Part shown: positions 45,237 through 54,809 of the stretch, piece by piece | How positions within the stretch are numbered: the stretch's first letter is position 1 | Layout: each line of letters starts with the position of its first letter | Notes under the pieces: model-generated | The model's input: only the letters and a program-made list of their open reading frames with translations | The model's database searches: none | Told to the model about the DNA's origin: nothing | NCBI GenBank assembly: GCA_016929235.1 | Contig: JAFGJD010000005.1 | Location: forward strand, 156,168 to 216,852 | Length of the DNA: 60,685 bases | Direction: 5' to 3' | Origin: Candidatus Babeliales bacterium | GTDB taxonomy: Bacteria; Babelota; Babeliae; Babelales; JABCYS01 | Program-made: the position numbers and the translations under genes

Positions 45237-46070
45237 TTATGAATGCGTTTTTTCCTCGCTCATTACATAATTCCTTAGAGCATCAAGCCTGTCACTATTT
45301 GCTCCAGATCGAGATTGTGTTAGTACCATCTCAATCAGCGGCGCCATACAACCCGTCTGCTCAGTTCGCTTACCACACAACACCTCTTTGAAGTTTTTCT
45401 TTAAAACTTCAAAACGTTCTGTAAATACAGGAACCCCATGCTCAGGAGTTCGCACAACTAAACCAAGACGCTCCAACGTTTGCTCATCTCTATCCGACCA
45501 GTCAGAAAATTTTCCTTCAACGTCATCCAAAAACAGGCGCAGAAGTACTCCAGAAATATGCTGAGAATCTCTATATGAAACCTCACTTCCGAACCCCTGA
45601 TAATCCGCTCTCTTAAGCAGCCATCTACGCAAAGTCCACGCATCAGTTGCAACCTTACCACTAAACTGCCTTTCTCGCATTACTGTAGATTTCGCCGTAT
45701 CAAGCCGCATCGCCTCACTAAGCTGCTGACAATACCATGCTCGCTCACCATAAGGGTTTTCGGGTTCTACAAGTGATACATCATACGCAGGGATCTCATT
45801 ACCTCTGCATAAGCGCATATACTCATCGTATGTTCTCTCGCCAATCTCAAGCGATGCCCTATCCATTTCCATCTCCCTTGCCATTATTCCTGAAATTTCG
45901 ACAGGAAATTTAGAAGGAAACATGGGGCGAGTTTTTGATAAACCCGCTCCACTACCAAGACTTAATAAGAGTACATGGAAACATGCCATGACCTTCGTCA
46001 AAAAATGGCCAGCTGATGCTGAGCGCACGACGAAAAGACCGGTCATCATAACGAGATATTTAATTTTCAT
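45237..46070 (-). CDS. Exported paralogue-family protein (277 aa), unknown
   Basis: I start at 46070, with AAGGG about 8 nt upstream; an ATG at 46088 overlaps the mutS stop but its spacing is poor. The N-terminus again has two hydrophobic stretches with SASAGHF between. Family landmarks are WYCQQLSEAMRL in place of YCEALHVA, ISGVLLRLFLDDVEG and DRDEQTLERLGLV. It follows mutS at once, so the trio is probably expressed from the mutS transcript. Confidence 0.65.
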   Translation of the reverse strand: MKIKYLVMMTGLFVVRSASAGHFLTKVMACFHVLLLSLGSGAGLSKTRPMFPSKFPVEISGIMAREMEMDRASLEIGERTYDEYMRLCRGNEIPAYDVSLVEPENPYGERAWYCQQLSEAMRLDTAKSTVMRERQFSGKVATDAWTLRRWLLKRADYQGFGSEVSYRDSQHISGVLLRLFLDDVEGKFSDWSDRDEQTLERLGLVVRTPEHGVPVFTERFEVLKKNFKEVLCGKRTEQTGCMAPLIEMVLTQSRSGANSDRLDALRNYVMSEEKTHS

Positions 46071-46084
46071 TGAGACACCCTTTT

Positions 46085-48688
46085 TCATAACTTCAACGTA
46101 GATTTAAAATTCCATAACACATCGAACGCCTGCTTTGGCGACAGCTGATCATAATCTAATTGCTCCAATCGCGCGAGCAATTCTTTTTTATGCGAAAGCT
46201 CCTGCTGCAGAGAATGGACCAATATCTCTAAATGGCGAATCGTATCACTATGCACCTGCGCACCAGAACCAACATTCCCTTGCTTCATCGCATCAACTAA
46301 AACCGTTGCACGTATGATAACTTCGTCAGGCAACTGTGCAAGCTTGGCAACTTCAATACCAAAACTTCTATCAGCTACGCCCTGCAGCATCTTATAGAGA
46401 AACACAATACCAGAGTCTGAACGCTTACTTGCAGCATAATAACTGACAATACCAGGCAATTCATACTGCAACGAGGTAAGCTCATGATAATGGGTCGCAA
46501 ACAAACATCGCGCCTTAACCCGCTGTACGAGATACTCAACAATTGCATGCGCTAATGCCAGCCCATCAAACGTGCTTGTACCACGACCAACTTCATCTAA
46601 AATTACCAAACTGCGTTCTGTTGCCTGTGAACAAATAAGCGCCGTTTCTTCCATCTCAATTAAAAAGGTACTTTTACCTTCGGCTAAATTGTCTCCAGCA
46701 CCAATGCGCGTAAAAATGCGATCAAGCAACGGTAACGAAGCCTTACGTGCCGGTACAAACGCCCCACACTGTGCCATTAAACAAATCAATGCAACCTGAC
46801 GTAAATACGTAGACTTTCCACCCATGTTTGGACCGGTTATGATCCAAAATGATGACGTGTCAGTAAGTTGTGTATCATTCGTAATAAACTGATGGCCAAG
46901 CGACGAAGCAATAACCGGATGCTTACCATGCTCAATCTCTATATCATTGCCATCATGCATCTGGGGACGGGTATACCCATGCTCCTGAGCAACGCGCGCA
47001 AAACTCAAAATCGCATCACCGTGAGCTAAAGCATATGCCGCCTGACGCAACATAGTAATATGGCGACTCACTTCTTGTTTGACTGTCAAAAATACTTCTT
47101 GCTCTACTGATGAAAGCTCGTTATTGGCCGTCACAATCTCACCCTGTAATACACGAAGTTCTGGCGTCATGAACCGCTCCTTACCAACCAGCGTTTGCTG
47201 GCGAACATACCGCTCAGGAACTAAGTGTAGGTTTGGCTTGGTCACTTCGATATAATAACCATGCACCTGATTGTAACGAACCTTAAGCGATGCAATTCCG
47301 GTTAATGCTTGTTCACGTTTTTCTAGTTCAAGAATCTTAGTAGTACTGGACTGGGCAATCTCGCGCAATTGGTCTAAGCGCCCATTGAATCCTTGTTTGA
47401 TAACACAATCGAGTGATGTGTCATCATTAATTGCTGCATGCAAAAGATCATATAATGTTGTAGATGTATCGACCTGCGGCATGCGAATTTGTGATGAAAG
47501 CATCTGTAATAACACACTCTCCATACCAGATAATGATTGTTGAATCTCGGGGAAAAACTCCAGTGATTGCTTAAGCGCTAGATAATCATGTACAGTAGCG
47601 CGATTAAGAGCAATGCGACCAATCACCCGCTCTAGATCGCCAACAGACCGCAATGCCTTGGTCAATTGCGTTGATATGCCATAGTTGTGTATCAACGAGC
47701 TAACCGCATCATGCCGCTGCTCCAGTGACTGCTTGTGCAATAAAGGACGCACAAGCCATTTTTTTATCATACGCGAACCCATCGCCGTAATCGCACGATC
47801 AAGGTGCGCGCACAATGTATGAGCACGACCACCGTCTTGGTTATTTTGAAGCACTTCTAAATTGCGTAATGTAGCTGGATCTAGCAAAAGAAAATCTTCT
47901 GGTTTGTAGATATGTAATGCCTTGAGCTGTTCAAGCGTTTGATGATGGTGCTTTTTCAGGTACGCGTAGAGCAAGGACAATGAAGAACGAAGTGCTGCAT
48001 GTTCGTATAGTGTAGAGACTTTTTCTCGCGCAAACTGTCGCGATATCCATCCGCGAACCGTCTCGAACGGTTCACACTCAGCAGCAACGACAGCCGTTAC
48101 AAAGTACCCTGATTTTTGAAACCAGGTACGAAGTTCACGAGCATTCGTATCCTCCGAAACAATCACCTCATCAGGAAAGAACCGCGCAACTTCTGATTCT
48201 AATGTTTTACTATCACCATAAGACACGGTTGTCGCATACACTTGTGCCGTCAGTATCTCAACACAGATCAGCCCCCAGGTACCACCTTCAACTGTACATA
48301 CCATGAGATATGATGCGGATTTTTCATCAAGCATGCGGGTATCAGTCAACGTACCCGGCGTTAGGACGCGCGTAACACCACGTTTCACGACCTTGCCAGG
48401 AATGGCCTCTTCAAGCTGATCACATACCGCCACTTTGTATCCACCTTTAATAAGTTTCACAAGATAATGATCAAGCGCATGCACAGGAACACCGCATAGA
48501 GGAATAGGCTCCCCTTTATGCGTACCACGTTTTGTTAATGCAATTCCTAAAAAAGAAGATGCCTCTCTGGCATCTTCAAAAAAGAGTTCATAAAAATCAC
48601 CAACTTGAAAAAAGAGCAAACACCCCTGGTATTGATCTCTAAGCGAAAAATATTGCTGCATCAACGGGGTGTGGTTTTTCATGGTCAT
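46085..48688 (-). CDS. mutS: DNA mismatch repair protein MutS
   Basis: The 867-residue protein has the whole MutS1 layout: mismatch-binding domain I with the QVGDFYELFFEDA block (Phe and Glu for mismatch contact), connector, lever and clamp, and the ATPase with Walker A TGPNMGGKSTYLRQ, Walker B LVILDEVGRGTSTFDG and FATHYHELT. It finds mismatches and recruits MutL, which is not in the window. The gene lies between secreted-protein genes on the same strand with almost no gaps: its ATG directly follows the upstream TAG. A second ATG 6 nt in is equally plausible as start. Confidence 0.97.
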   Translation of the reverse strand: MTMKNHTPLMQQYFSLRDQYQGCLLFFQVGDFYELFFEDAREASSFLGIALTKRGTHKGEPIPLCGVPVHALDHYLVKLIKGGYKVAVCDQLEEAIPGKVVKRGVTRVLTPGTLTDTRMLDEKSASYLMVCTVEGGTWGLICVEILTAQVYATTVSYGDSKTLESEVARFFPDEVIVSEDTNARELRTWFQKSGYFVTAVVAAECEPFETVRGWISRQFAREKVSTLYEHAALRSSLSLLYAYLKKHHHQTLEQLKALHIYKPEDFLLLDPATLRNLEVLQNNQDGGRAHTLCAHLDRAITAMGSRMIKKWLVRPLLHKQSLEQRHDAVSSLIHNYGISTQLTKALRSVGDLERVIGRIALNRATVHDYLALKQSLEFFPEIQQSLSGMESVLLQMLSSQIRMPQVDTSTTLYDLLHAAINDDTSLDCVIKQGFNGRLDQLREIAQSSTTKILELEKREQALTGIASLKVRYNQVHGYYIEVTKPNLHLVPERYVRQQTLVGKERFMTPELRVLQGEIVTANNELSSVEQEVFLTVKQEVSRHITMLRQAAYALAHGDAILSFARVAQEHGYTRPQMHDGNDIEIEHGKHPVIASSLGHQFITNDTQLTDTSSFWIITGPNMGGKSTYLRQVALICLMAQCGAFVPARKASLPLLDRIFTRIGAGDNLAEGKSTFLIEMEETALICSQATERSLVILDEVGRGTSTFDGLALAHAIVEYLVQRVKARCLFATHYHELTSLQYELPGIVSYYAASKRSDSGIVFLYKMLQGVADRSFGIEVAKLAQLPDEVIIRATVLVDAMKQGNVGSGAQVHSDTIRHLEILVHSLQQELSHKKELLARLEQLDYDQLSPKQAFDVLWNFKSTLKL

Positions 48689-49273
48689 CTACGCAGTAAT
48701 GTCACCTTGATCCTCAGTTGATCTGTTATTGCGAACTGTTTGCACAATATCATGTCCCGTAACGATGACTGTGCGCGCGAGATCATAGACGCCGTATACA
48801 AACACCAGTAACATGCTATAAAATGCACGATTTTCTTTATCACCCAGGAAACGATAAACGAAACTACCCCATAATGTTCGATGATCTGCACTTTGACAGC
48901 CACCGTTTACGTATCCCACCGGAGCAATTAATTTTATAACGGCTAAAGAGGATCTGGTCGGACCACAAATTGCACATCTAGTCTTCTCATCAGACAAGCA
49001 CACAGACTCGTAGTAACAATTTTTCCGCATATCTGTGTATAAGCGGGCAATGTCCTCAGTGACACCACCGCCCCATACCTTCACACTAGGAGCCACTAGC
49101 GCTAGGACACCCAAACTCACTAATCCCGGCAACCAGCGCTTGAAATCTTCTTGGACAATGCCTGGTTCAGTTACCATTTCAAGAGCAACTTCACCTTTTA
49201 CCTGATCAACTGCATCTACCTGCACAATAGTGAAGAAGACCGCAAGACTTACATAAAAAGAAATACGACGCAT
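48689..49273 (-). CDS. Exported/membrane protein with Cys cluster (194 aa), unknown
   Basis: A signal peptide (~1-21) is followed by a hydrophobic helix (~48-63), a Cys-rich loop MRKNCYYESVCLSDEKTRC, and a second hydrophobic helix (~150-165). The NCY-x4-C spacing recalls NCY-x2-KC in the protein at 49.9-50.3 kb, but I cannot show homology. It ends directly before the mutS start. Confidence 0.55.
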   Translation of the reverse strand: MRRISFYVSLAVFFTIVQVDAVDQVKGEVALEMVTEPGIVQEDFKRWLPGLVSLGVLALVAPSVKVWGGGVTEDIARLYTDMRKNCYYESVCLSDEKTRCAICGPTRSSLAVIKLIAPVGYVNGGCQSADHRTLWGSFVYRFLGDKENRAFYSMLLVFVYGVYDLARTVIVTGHDIVQTVRNNRSTEDQGDITA

Positions 49274-49298
49274 GAATAACTCCTCATATTCTTATAAT

Positions 49299-49775
49299 TT
49301 ACGCAACATTATCAACAAGGTTTGGTTTGAGCATTGAATGCCGTGATTGGTGCATGTACGTATCATATGCCTCGCGCCATGCATCATATGTGTACTTCAC
49401 AACAAATGGAAACCCAAAAAGAGCAAAAATAATACGAGCTGTGAGCGGGATTCGTCCCTCTAATGAAATTCCCTTGGCTAGTGTTATGCGTTTTACATCC
49501 TCTTGAATAATGCGCCAAGTTTGTGCAGAAAAGGTCTCATCATCGCTCGGTCCCGGTATCACAAATTGATCGCGTGCCCACCTACATTGAAATCGCGTGT
49601 ACATGTGAAAATCGCGCCCAATCAAACCCATGATAACCGCCCAGAGTATCGCCTTGCTGTAAACATGACGTTTATTCTGCTGGATTTCTTGCTGGGTTGG
49701 CGCATGCTCAATCTCGTCAGCAGACACGCATGGCGTAACACCTAATAATACTATACCTAACCACAAAACTTTCAT
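49299..49775 (-). CDS. Exported/membrane protein (158 aa), unknown
   Basis: A signal peptide (~1-19, ending CVSA) is followed by a short polar stretch, a hydrophobic helix (AILWAVIMGLIG), a basic segment and another hydrophobic segment (TARIIFALFGFPFVVKYTY). No family is recognised. It is the first gene after a terminator and a good promoter, with an AAAGGAG ribosome site, and probably heads the transcript that includes mutS. Confidence 0.6.
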   Translation of the reverse strand: MKVLWLGIVLLGVTPCVSADEIEHAPTQQEIQQNKRHVYSKAILWAVIMGLIGRDFHMYTRFQCRWARDQFVIPGPSDDETFSAQTWRIIQEDVKRITLAKGISLEGRIPLTARIIFALFGFPFVVKYTYDAWREAYDTYMHQSRHSMLKPNLVDNVA

Positions 49776-49815
49776 GGATTCTCCTTTGAAAAAGGATGAG
49801 AAGAACTTCTAGAAG

Positions 49816-49843
49816 ATTGTAACTTATTTTATGATAAAGACAA
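49816..49843 (-). promoter_or_regulatory. Predicted promoter for the mutS-containing operon
   Basis: TTGTCT and TACAAT are 16 nt apart on the minus strand, immediately after the terminator at 49844-49874 and about 40 nt before the ATG at 49775. Confidence 0.55.
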
Positions 49844-49874
49844 AAAATAAGACCGATTTCTCGGCCTTATTTTT
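49844..49874 (-). terminator. Intrinsic terminator of the membrane MutS-like operon
   Basis: The arms AAAATAAGACCGA and TCGGCCTTATTTT pair with one mismatch around a 4-nt loop, followed by a T-run on the minus strand. It lies 13 nt after the stop of the 145-aa gene. Confidence 0.85.
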
Positions 49875-49887
49875 GAGTACTTTTTGT

Positions 49888-50325
49888 CTATGAAACACTC
49901 TCATAATCTCGTCGATCATACCACCGACTAATCACAAGCCACTCATACCAGAATGAGTAGTGAAAATGTCCCGCGTGCGGTCTGAGATCACCTTTTTTAT
50001 AACATTTGCGCGGCAGCAAGGGACGCCACCAGACTCTTCCATCACATTTCTTATCATAACAATTTCTAGTCTTTGCTTCTCTAAATGCGTGAGCAATCGC
50101 CCATTTACGTGGTAGTAACAGCAAACCTATCAATGATCCTGCAACAGCTGCAACCAACCCTATTCTGCGTGTATTCTGTTTGGTATCTGCTACTTCATCG
50201 CTCACTAAATTGTTAGCAATCTTACTATCATGCGCACTGGTCATATCAATGCGATCATTCTCAATCTCATATGTAGCAGATGCAGCCACCACACCAAACC
50301 AAAATACAAGAATTATTCGCTTCAT
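49888..50325 (-). CDS. Small exported/membrane protein (145 aa), unknown
   Basis: I use the second ATG (50325) because AAGG is then 6 nt away; for the first ATG it would be too close. A signal peptide (~1-17) is followed by a polar stretch, a hydrophobic helix (IGLVAAVAGSLIGLLLL) and a very basic, Cys- and Trp-containing tail (NCYDKKCDGRVWWRPL; HYSFWYEWLVISRWYDRR). It is the last gene of the operon with the membrane MutS-like ATPase. Confidence 0.55.
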   Translation of the reverse strand: MKRIILVFWFGVVAASATYEIENDRIDMTSAHDSKIANNLVSDEVADTKQNTRRIGLVAAVAGSLIGLLLLPRKWAIAHAFREAKTRNCYDKKCDGRVWWRPLLPRKCYKKGDLRPHAGHFHYSFWYEWLVISRWYDRRDYESVS

Positions 50326-50352
50326 ATCCATCCTTAGCGCTGCGCTTTACCA

Positions 50353-51297
50353 TTATTGCTCAGTTAAACGAACACGAATCAATTCGCGGTTCAATACTTT
50401 AAAGAATTCATCAATCAACTCGTGGGCATCTCCATCACATCTGCCATTTAGTGTATCTTCGAGTGCCGTGATAAACGCAGGTACATGCTGCTTAACCAAA
50501 AACTTGTTGATGCGACACAACTCTAGGGCATTATCACCCTGACGTTTTAACTCACGTGAACGGAATGATAAAAATGCAGATATCTTTTCTACGTCATGGA
50601 CCACAGTCTTGATAGTATTGGTGATCGCATCAACCAAATACTCACGATCTATAGGCGCAATAAAACTTTCTCCAAGATACCTTGAATAGTCGCCTAATAG
50701 ACGTTCAGCCTCGTCAAGAGTGGTTTCGTGCTTAAGGAATAGCTCAATGCTTTCGTAAACGGCTTCACCATCAAACAACTGTTCCATCCAGCGGTGTAAA
50801 CGTGCCGAATAGATCATGGCAGCAACACCAAGTCCACCATAGGTAACCACGGTTGCTGTATTTGTTGCATAAGCCATGCCAGCATTAACCAAACGTTGGC
50901 CAAAACTCCATGGCTCGACATGGGCAAGATGCTCATTCATTCTTTGCACGTCGCCCCGCAATTCCTGCACCTGCGTCGCCAATACGAGATCTTGCAAACC
51001 GACAACGCGAACTACTCCTTCAGGCCCTATAACTGACTCTTGCTGTTGTTCAGCCGGTCGCACCCAACCTTTGACTGTTCTGTATACTCCTGGAACGGTC
51101 ATATAGATCAATGCACCTAGAACACCCGCATTGACGACACGACCAATCCAAAGTCCCTTGCTGTGTGCGCTCTCAATATGAGCACGTTCTTCTTTGATGC
51201 GTGCGACGCTTGGACGAGCAAAATGGAGTTCATTGCCGCACGCACCAAATGATTGGAGTACTATACATACAACCAATAGCTTTCTGAACAATTGCAT
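50353..51297 (-). CDS. Exported helical protein, partner gene of the membrane MutS-like ATPase (314 aa)
   Basis: A signal sequence with a possible lipobox (SFGAC) is followed by a hydrophobic helix (NAGVLGALIYMTVPGVY), a coiled-coil-like stretch (LATQVQELRGDVQRMNEHL), a second hydrophobic segment (~145-165) and a helical C-terminal domain (~170-314). I find no family. The plan resembles that of the 324-aa protein on the other side of the ATPase gene. It lies 18 nt after the ATPase gene, so it belongs to the same operon. Confidence 0.6.
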   Translation of the reverse strand: MQLFRKLLVVCIVLQSFGACGNELHFARPSVARIKEERAHIESAHSKGLWIGRVVNAGVLGALIYMTVPGVYRTVKGWVRPAEQQQESVIGPEGVVRVVGLQDLVLATQVQELRGDVQRMNEHLAHVEPWSFGQRLVNAGMAYATNTATVVTYGGLGVAAMIYSARLHRWMEQLFDGEAVYESIELFLKHETTLDEAERLLGDYSRYLGESFIAPIDREYLVDAITNTIKTVVHDVEKISAFLSFRSRELKRQGDNALELCRINKFLVKQHVPAFITALEDTLNGRCDGDAHELIDEFFKVLNRELIRVRLTEQ

Positions 51298-51315
51298 ATC
51301 GAATAACCTTTCCGT

Positions 51316-53622
51316 TTACTGTACACCAATAAGTCCTTGCTCCTTGAGAATATCGGGAGCAATGTTATGGCGCGTCCACCCTGGTTCAAGAACATAGTGT
51401 CGCTCTAGTGAACCATCTGCATGTTTGGTAATTTCCACCTTATAATTTCTATACGATCCTTGCCCTTCAGATTCCAATGCAATCATGCCAGAATAGTGCG
51501 TTGCATGAATACACATACTCGATGGTAATTTACCAAGCTGCTGTGCATACCAATGTGAAAGCTCTTCAGCTTGATCAGGAGCTGTACCCCTGAACATTTC
51601 ATCGATAATACAGAAGGTAAATGCTTCGCGTGGCATCGACATAATTGCATGCAAAAGAATTTTTGCGCGATTTACTTCGGCAGCAAACAATGATAATCCA
51701 CGTTGTACATCATCAGACACATCCATATACGTAATGATTGTGCTGAATGGAGTTAACACTGCACGACGTGCCGGTGCTATACCAAGCGACTGTGCCATGA
51801 CTAATGCTAGCGCAGTTGCCTTGCTGATGGTTGATTTGCCACCTGTGTTAGGACCCGTAAGTATTACGTTGCGTGCTGCATCAGAGCCGCCCATGGTAAT
51901 GGTATTGGGAACAACTGTCTGTGCATTTACCAATGGACTCCAGAATTCTTCCAAATGAAGGTATGGCGTTGATGCATCGACAAACTCAGGGAAACAATAC
52001 GTTACACGTTCTGCTTCAAATTCTTTGACTAAACGAGCAGCAGACAAGTACGCGTCAAGCTTACCTAACGCCTGAAAGATCTTGACCCAGAAATAACGGG
52101 TTTCAAACATCAGACGGTTTGCAGCAAAGATACGTCCTGAGTTAGAGAAGAATGAACTTTCACCTTTAAATGTCCCGGTCTTAAGAAGCGAAACGAGTTC
52201 GCGGACATCTTCAGAAATTTTGTATTTTTTGTGATCGGCATTTGTATCTTTTTTGAGTGCAAATAAACGCATAATTAACTGTGTCTCAGGAACAGCACGA
52301 ACAATACCAGGCTGATCTTCCAATAGATCTGCAACGACTTCCATCTCATCAAGCGTACGTGCAAGCGTCATAAGATCTTCTTGTAAGCCCTTTTGGGTTG
52401 CAACGGTAGCTCTCCAGTTTTTAAAGAAGTTACCAATCGTCTTTGGGGTATCTTTGATATATTCGGTACCCTTACGCAAGCCTTCTACTTTCCTATGCAA
52501 CCAGATGGCACCAAAAAGGATACCTATGCCGCCTACGGCCGAAGTAGCCACAGCTCCAGGAAGATGAGCGCCCGCAAACTGAGCTATTGATCCAGGAACT
52601 AGGGCAGAAATATTACCAGGAGCCGCCCGTAGAGCTGCCAATCCAGAAACAAAACCTGCCGCTCCATAGCGCATCTGTTGTAGCGGCGAAGTCACAAGAC
52701 GTCGAGCCGCAGATCTACCCGCTCCCAACCCCTGACCAAGAGCTTTCCATGCCGGCCACGCAAAGGTCAGCCACGCAATCGTACTAAAAGGACTATTTAT
52801 ATTGTCCCACACATTAATCGCAAACAACGCGCCAGGACTCTTGTCTAAACGATCCGTTGCAGGCTTTGCTGCATGATAGAGCACTTCACCAAGTCCGGGA
52901 ATCTCACGATATGATTCTATTGTGGAACTTGTATAAAATTGACTTGCCATTTGTTGGCGTCCATAACGCGCATCTAAAAAGAATGGTAAGAAAGAATCTT
53001 CAGCAACTTTGACACTGTCCATAGTATGATCAAGCGCATCAAACAACGCCTGGTCATGGACAAGTTGCTTTACAACATTTTGACGTTTTTGAAGAACATC
53101 GATGGTATCACGAGATTCAACCAACATCCCTGCCAATGCGACCTCACCAAAGATAGACTTGGTTCTGTTAATTGCTTTAAAAAGATTACCTTTAACAAAG
53201 GTCTCAAGATCTGCACGGGTATCATCACCAACAATACGCCGCGTCCGACCGAGAGCTTGCTTCACATTTTTTTGCTCAGCTTCCCAGAAAAGCTGTAACA
53301 CTGTTGCTGTTTTTTGAGCATGCCCCAACTTGGGTTTCATTAAGGCTTTATAGTTGCCGGTTTCTGCCAAAAATTCTTGTTCCTTGAAGTTAGGTTGAAA
53401 CGCTTCAGCTGGAAGCATTTCATAGGCAAGAACCTCATATACAGAAGGCAATTTGGTTGGTGCTAATTCTTGAGCAAGAGCCTCATTTGATTCAAGCTCA
53501 AGATCACTGATACTCGCAATATCTGCAGCGGTTATAGCACTGTCCTGTGCAAGAGCAACCGGCATTTGCAATAGCATAATCCATACAAGAAACAAACTAG
53601 CTAGACGTTTGAACGTATTCAT
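51316..53622 (-). CDS. MutS-family ATPase with signal peptide and membrane segments
   Basis: The 768-residue protein begins with a typical signal peptide (~1-25, ending PVALA) and a GAGGACGG ribosome site, so this start is credible. Residues ~150-225 include a MutS-core-like helix block (ESRDTIDVLQKRQNVVKQL). An insertion at ~270-390 contains hydrophobic helices, the clearest AVGGIGILFGAIWLHRKV. The C-terminal domain is clearly MutS-type: Walker A TGPNTGGKST (~589-598), an SLSLF-like ASDD...GLSLFAAE block, Walker B FCIIDEMFRGTAPDQ (~674-675 DE) and the switch HATHYSG. Mismatch domains are absent. The positive charges after the last helix favour a cytosolic ATPase tethered to the membrane with a periplasmic N-terminal part. 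Confidence 0.8.
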   Translation of the reverse strand: MNTFKRLASLFLVWIMLLQMPVALAQDSAITAADIASISDLELESNEALAQELAPTKLPSVYEVLAYEMLPAEAFQPNFKEQEFLAETGNYKALMKPKLGHAQKTATVLQLFWEAEQKNVKQALGRTRRIVGDDTRADLETFVKGNLFKAINRTKSIFGEVALAGMLVESRDTIDVLQKRQNVVKQLVHDQALFDALDHTMDSVKVAEDSFLPFFLDARYGRQQMASQFYTSSTIESYREIPGLGEVLYHAAKPATDRLDKSPGALFAINVWDNINSPFSTIAWLTFAWPAWKALGQGLGAGRSAARRLVTSPLQQMRYGAAGFVSGLAALRAAPGNISALVPGSIAQFAGAHLPGAVATSAVGGIGILFGAIWLHRKVEGLRKGTEYIKDTPKTIGNFFKNWRATVATQKGLQEDLMTLARTLDEMEVVADLLEDQPGIVRAVPETQLIMRLFALKKDTNADHKKYKISEDVRELVSLLKTGTFKGESSFFSNSGRIFAANRLMFETRYFWVKIFQALGKLDAYLSAARLVKEFEAERVTYCFPEFVDASTPYLHLEEFWSPLVNAQTVVPNTITMGGSDAARNVILTGPNTGGKSTISKATALALVMAQSLGIAPARRAVLTPFSTIITYMDVSDDVQRGLSLFAAEVNRAKILLHAIMSMPREAFTFCIIDEMFRGTAPDQAEELSHWYAQQLGKLPSSMCIHATHYSGMIALESEGQGSYRNYKVEITKHADGSLERHYVLEPGWTRHNIAPDILKEQGLIGVQ

Positions 53623-53647
53623 AATTGTCCGTCCTCATCAATTCTTA

Positions 53648-54622
53648 CTAAACCATTTTTTTGAAGAATGCATCCGACTCCCGTGCAATCGTAGCAACGA
53701 TTCTGTGGACTTCATTCATATCGATTGATCCATTATCAGCTTGAGCAAGAACCTTATTTAATTTCGGATACATACCATAGGCAATATAACGGTAAAAACA
53801 GTTATATTTTGGTTGTTTCACCATATCAGAATTTTTACCAATCGTATATTGGACAAAGCCTATAGAAGCCTCAAGCGCCTTGGTTGCCTTATTGATTTTG
53901 TCAATAAGCGTGTCAAATACCATAGGCGTAATTTCGCCAACTTCCATTAGGTCTTCAACATAGGCTTCAAGATCATCAAGAGCCTTTTTCGACTTCCTCA
54001 AGACAGACTCAGGATAAGCAATATCAGAGGCCCAGTTCTTAACATTTTTTGCAACCACATCTAAGCCAGATGCATATAAAGCAAATCCGGAAATTCCCGA
54101 CCAAAATAATTTCTGGGATGCCTTCATAAGGTTATTGGTCCAGGCAGTAGATGCACCTAAATGGTTCAAAAACGATGCTGGTCCAATCCATTTAATCGGC
54201 CCATGCTGAGATAAAGCACCTATGGCCGCAGCACCCACTGGTTGCGCTTGCAGCTGATTCCCTAACCATGGTTCGTGTCCAAAGTATCCTGGAAGATGGT
54301 GCCCATATGCGGCATAGACAAGCGCCGCAGCGCCGACAACCGTTACGGTACTACCAGTATAATACAACCAGGTCTTGTTACGTGCAGACGTAACCCCAGC
54401 CTGTACACCAGAGTGCATTAAGGGATTAATAACCCGTTTATGATTTATATTTTCCTGGTAGTCAAACTGATAAGCGCAGCTATCAGATACCTTAACCTTC
54501 GATACCTGACCAGAACTACCCTGAACCTCAGCTACACCCTGTCCTGCTACAGATGCGATGACAGAGACTGGACTCCAAGCCATCAAGAATATGAGGAGAA
54601 GCATTGAATATCTGTGTTTCAT
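53648..54622 (-). CDS. Exported helical protein, first gene of the membrane MutS-like operon (324 aa)
   Basis: The start at 54622 has GGAGG 8 nt upstream. A signal peptide (~1-25) is followed by a polar segment, a hydrophobic helix (YTGSTVTVVGAAALVYAAYG), a Pro/Gly-rich loop, another hydrophobic stretch (SGISGFALYASGLDVV) and a helical C-terminal domain (~190-324). No family is recognised. It is 25 nt upstream of the MutS-like gene and shares its promoter, so the two probably act together at the membrane. Confidence 0.6.
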   Translation of the reverse strand: MKHRYSMLLLIFLMAWSPVSVIASVAGQGVAEVQGSSGQVSKVKVSDSCAYQFDYQENINHKRVINPLMHSGVQAGVTSARNKTWLYYTGSTVTVVGAAALVYAAYGHHLPGYFGHEPWLGNQLQAQPVGAAAIGALSQHGPIKWIGPASFLNHLGASTAWTNNLMKASQKLFWSGISGFALYASGLDVVAKNVKNWASDIAYPESVLRKSKKALDDLEAYVEDLMEVGEITPMVFDTLIDKINKATKALEASIGFVQYTIGKNSDMVKQPKYNCFYRYIAYGMYPKLNKVLAQADNGSIDMNEVHRIVATIARESDAFFKKMV

Positions 54623-54664
54623 TATCATTACCTCCATTTCATGCTCTATATCCATTCATTGATC

Positions 54665-54692
54665 AGTTTATCAAGCCCACATATGTCGTCAA
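54665..54692 (-). promoter_or_regulatory. Predicted promoter of the membrane MutS-like operon
   Basis: TTGACG and TAAACT are separated by 16 nt on the minus strand, about 40 nt before the ATG at 54622. It is back to back with the promoter of the PTAP/PPxY protein. Confidence 0.6.
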
Positions 54693-54745
54693 AGGCATGC
54701 CTCAATTATGCCCTGTTGTAAGGCATTTCTCCCGAGTCATAAGTA

Positions 54746-54774
54746 TTGACAATAGGTAGGCATAAGCTTACGTT
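54746..54774 (+). promoter_or_regulatory. Predicted promoter of the PTAP/PPxY protein
   Basis: A perfect -35 TTGACA and TACGTT are 17 nt apart; the start site would be about 30 nt before the ATG at 54810, which has a GAAAGGA ribosome site. Confidence 0.55.
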
Positions 54775-54809
54775 ACTTCAATCTCCTGTATTCAGAAGAA
54801 AGGACCGCT

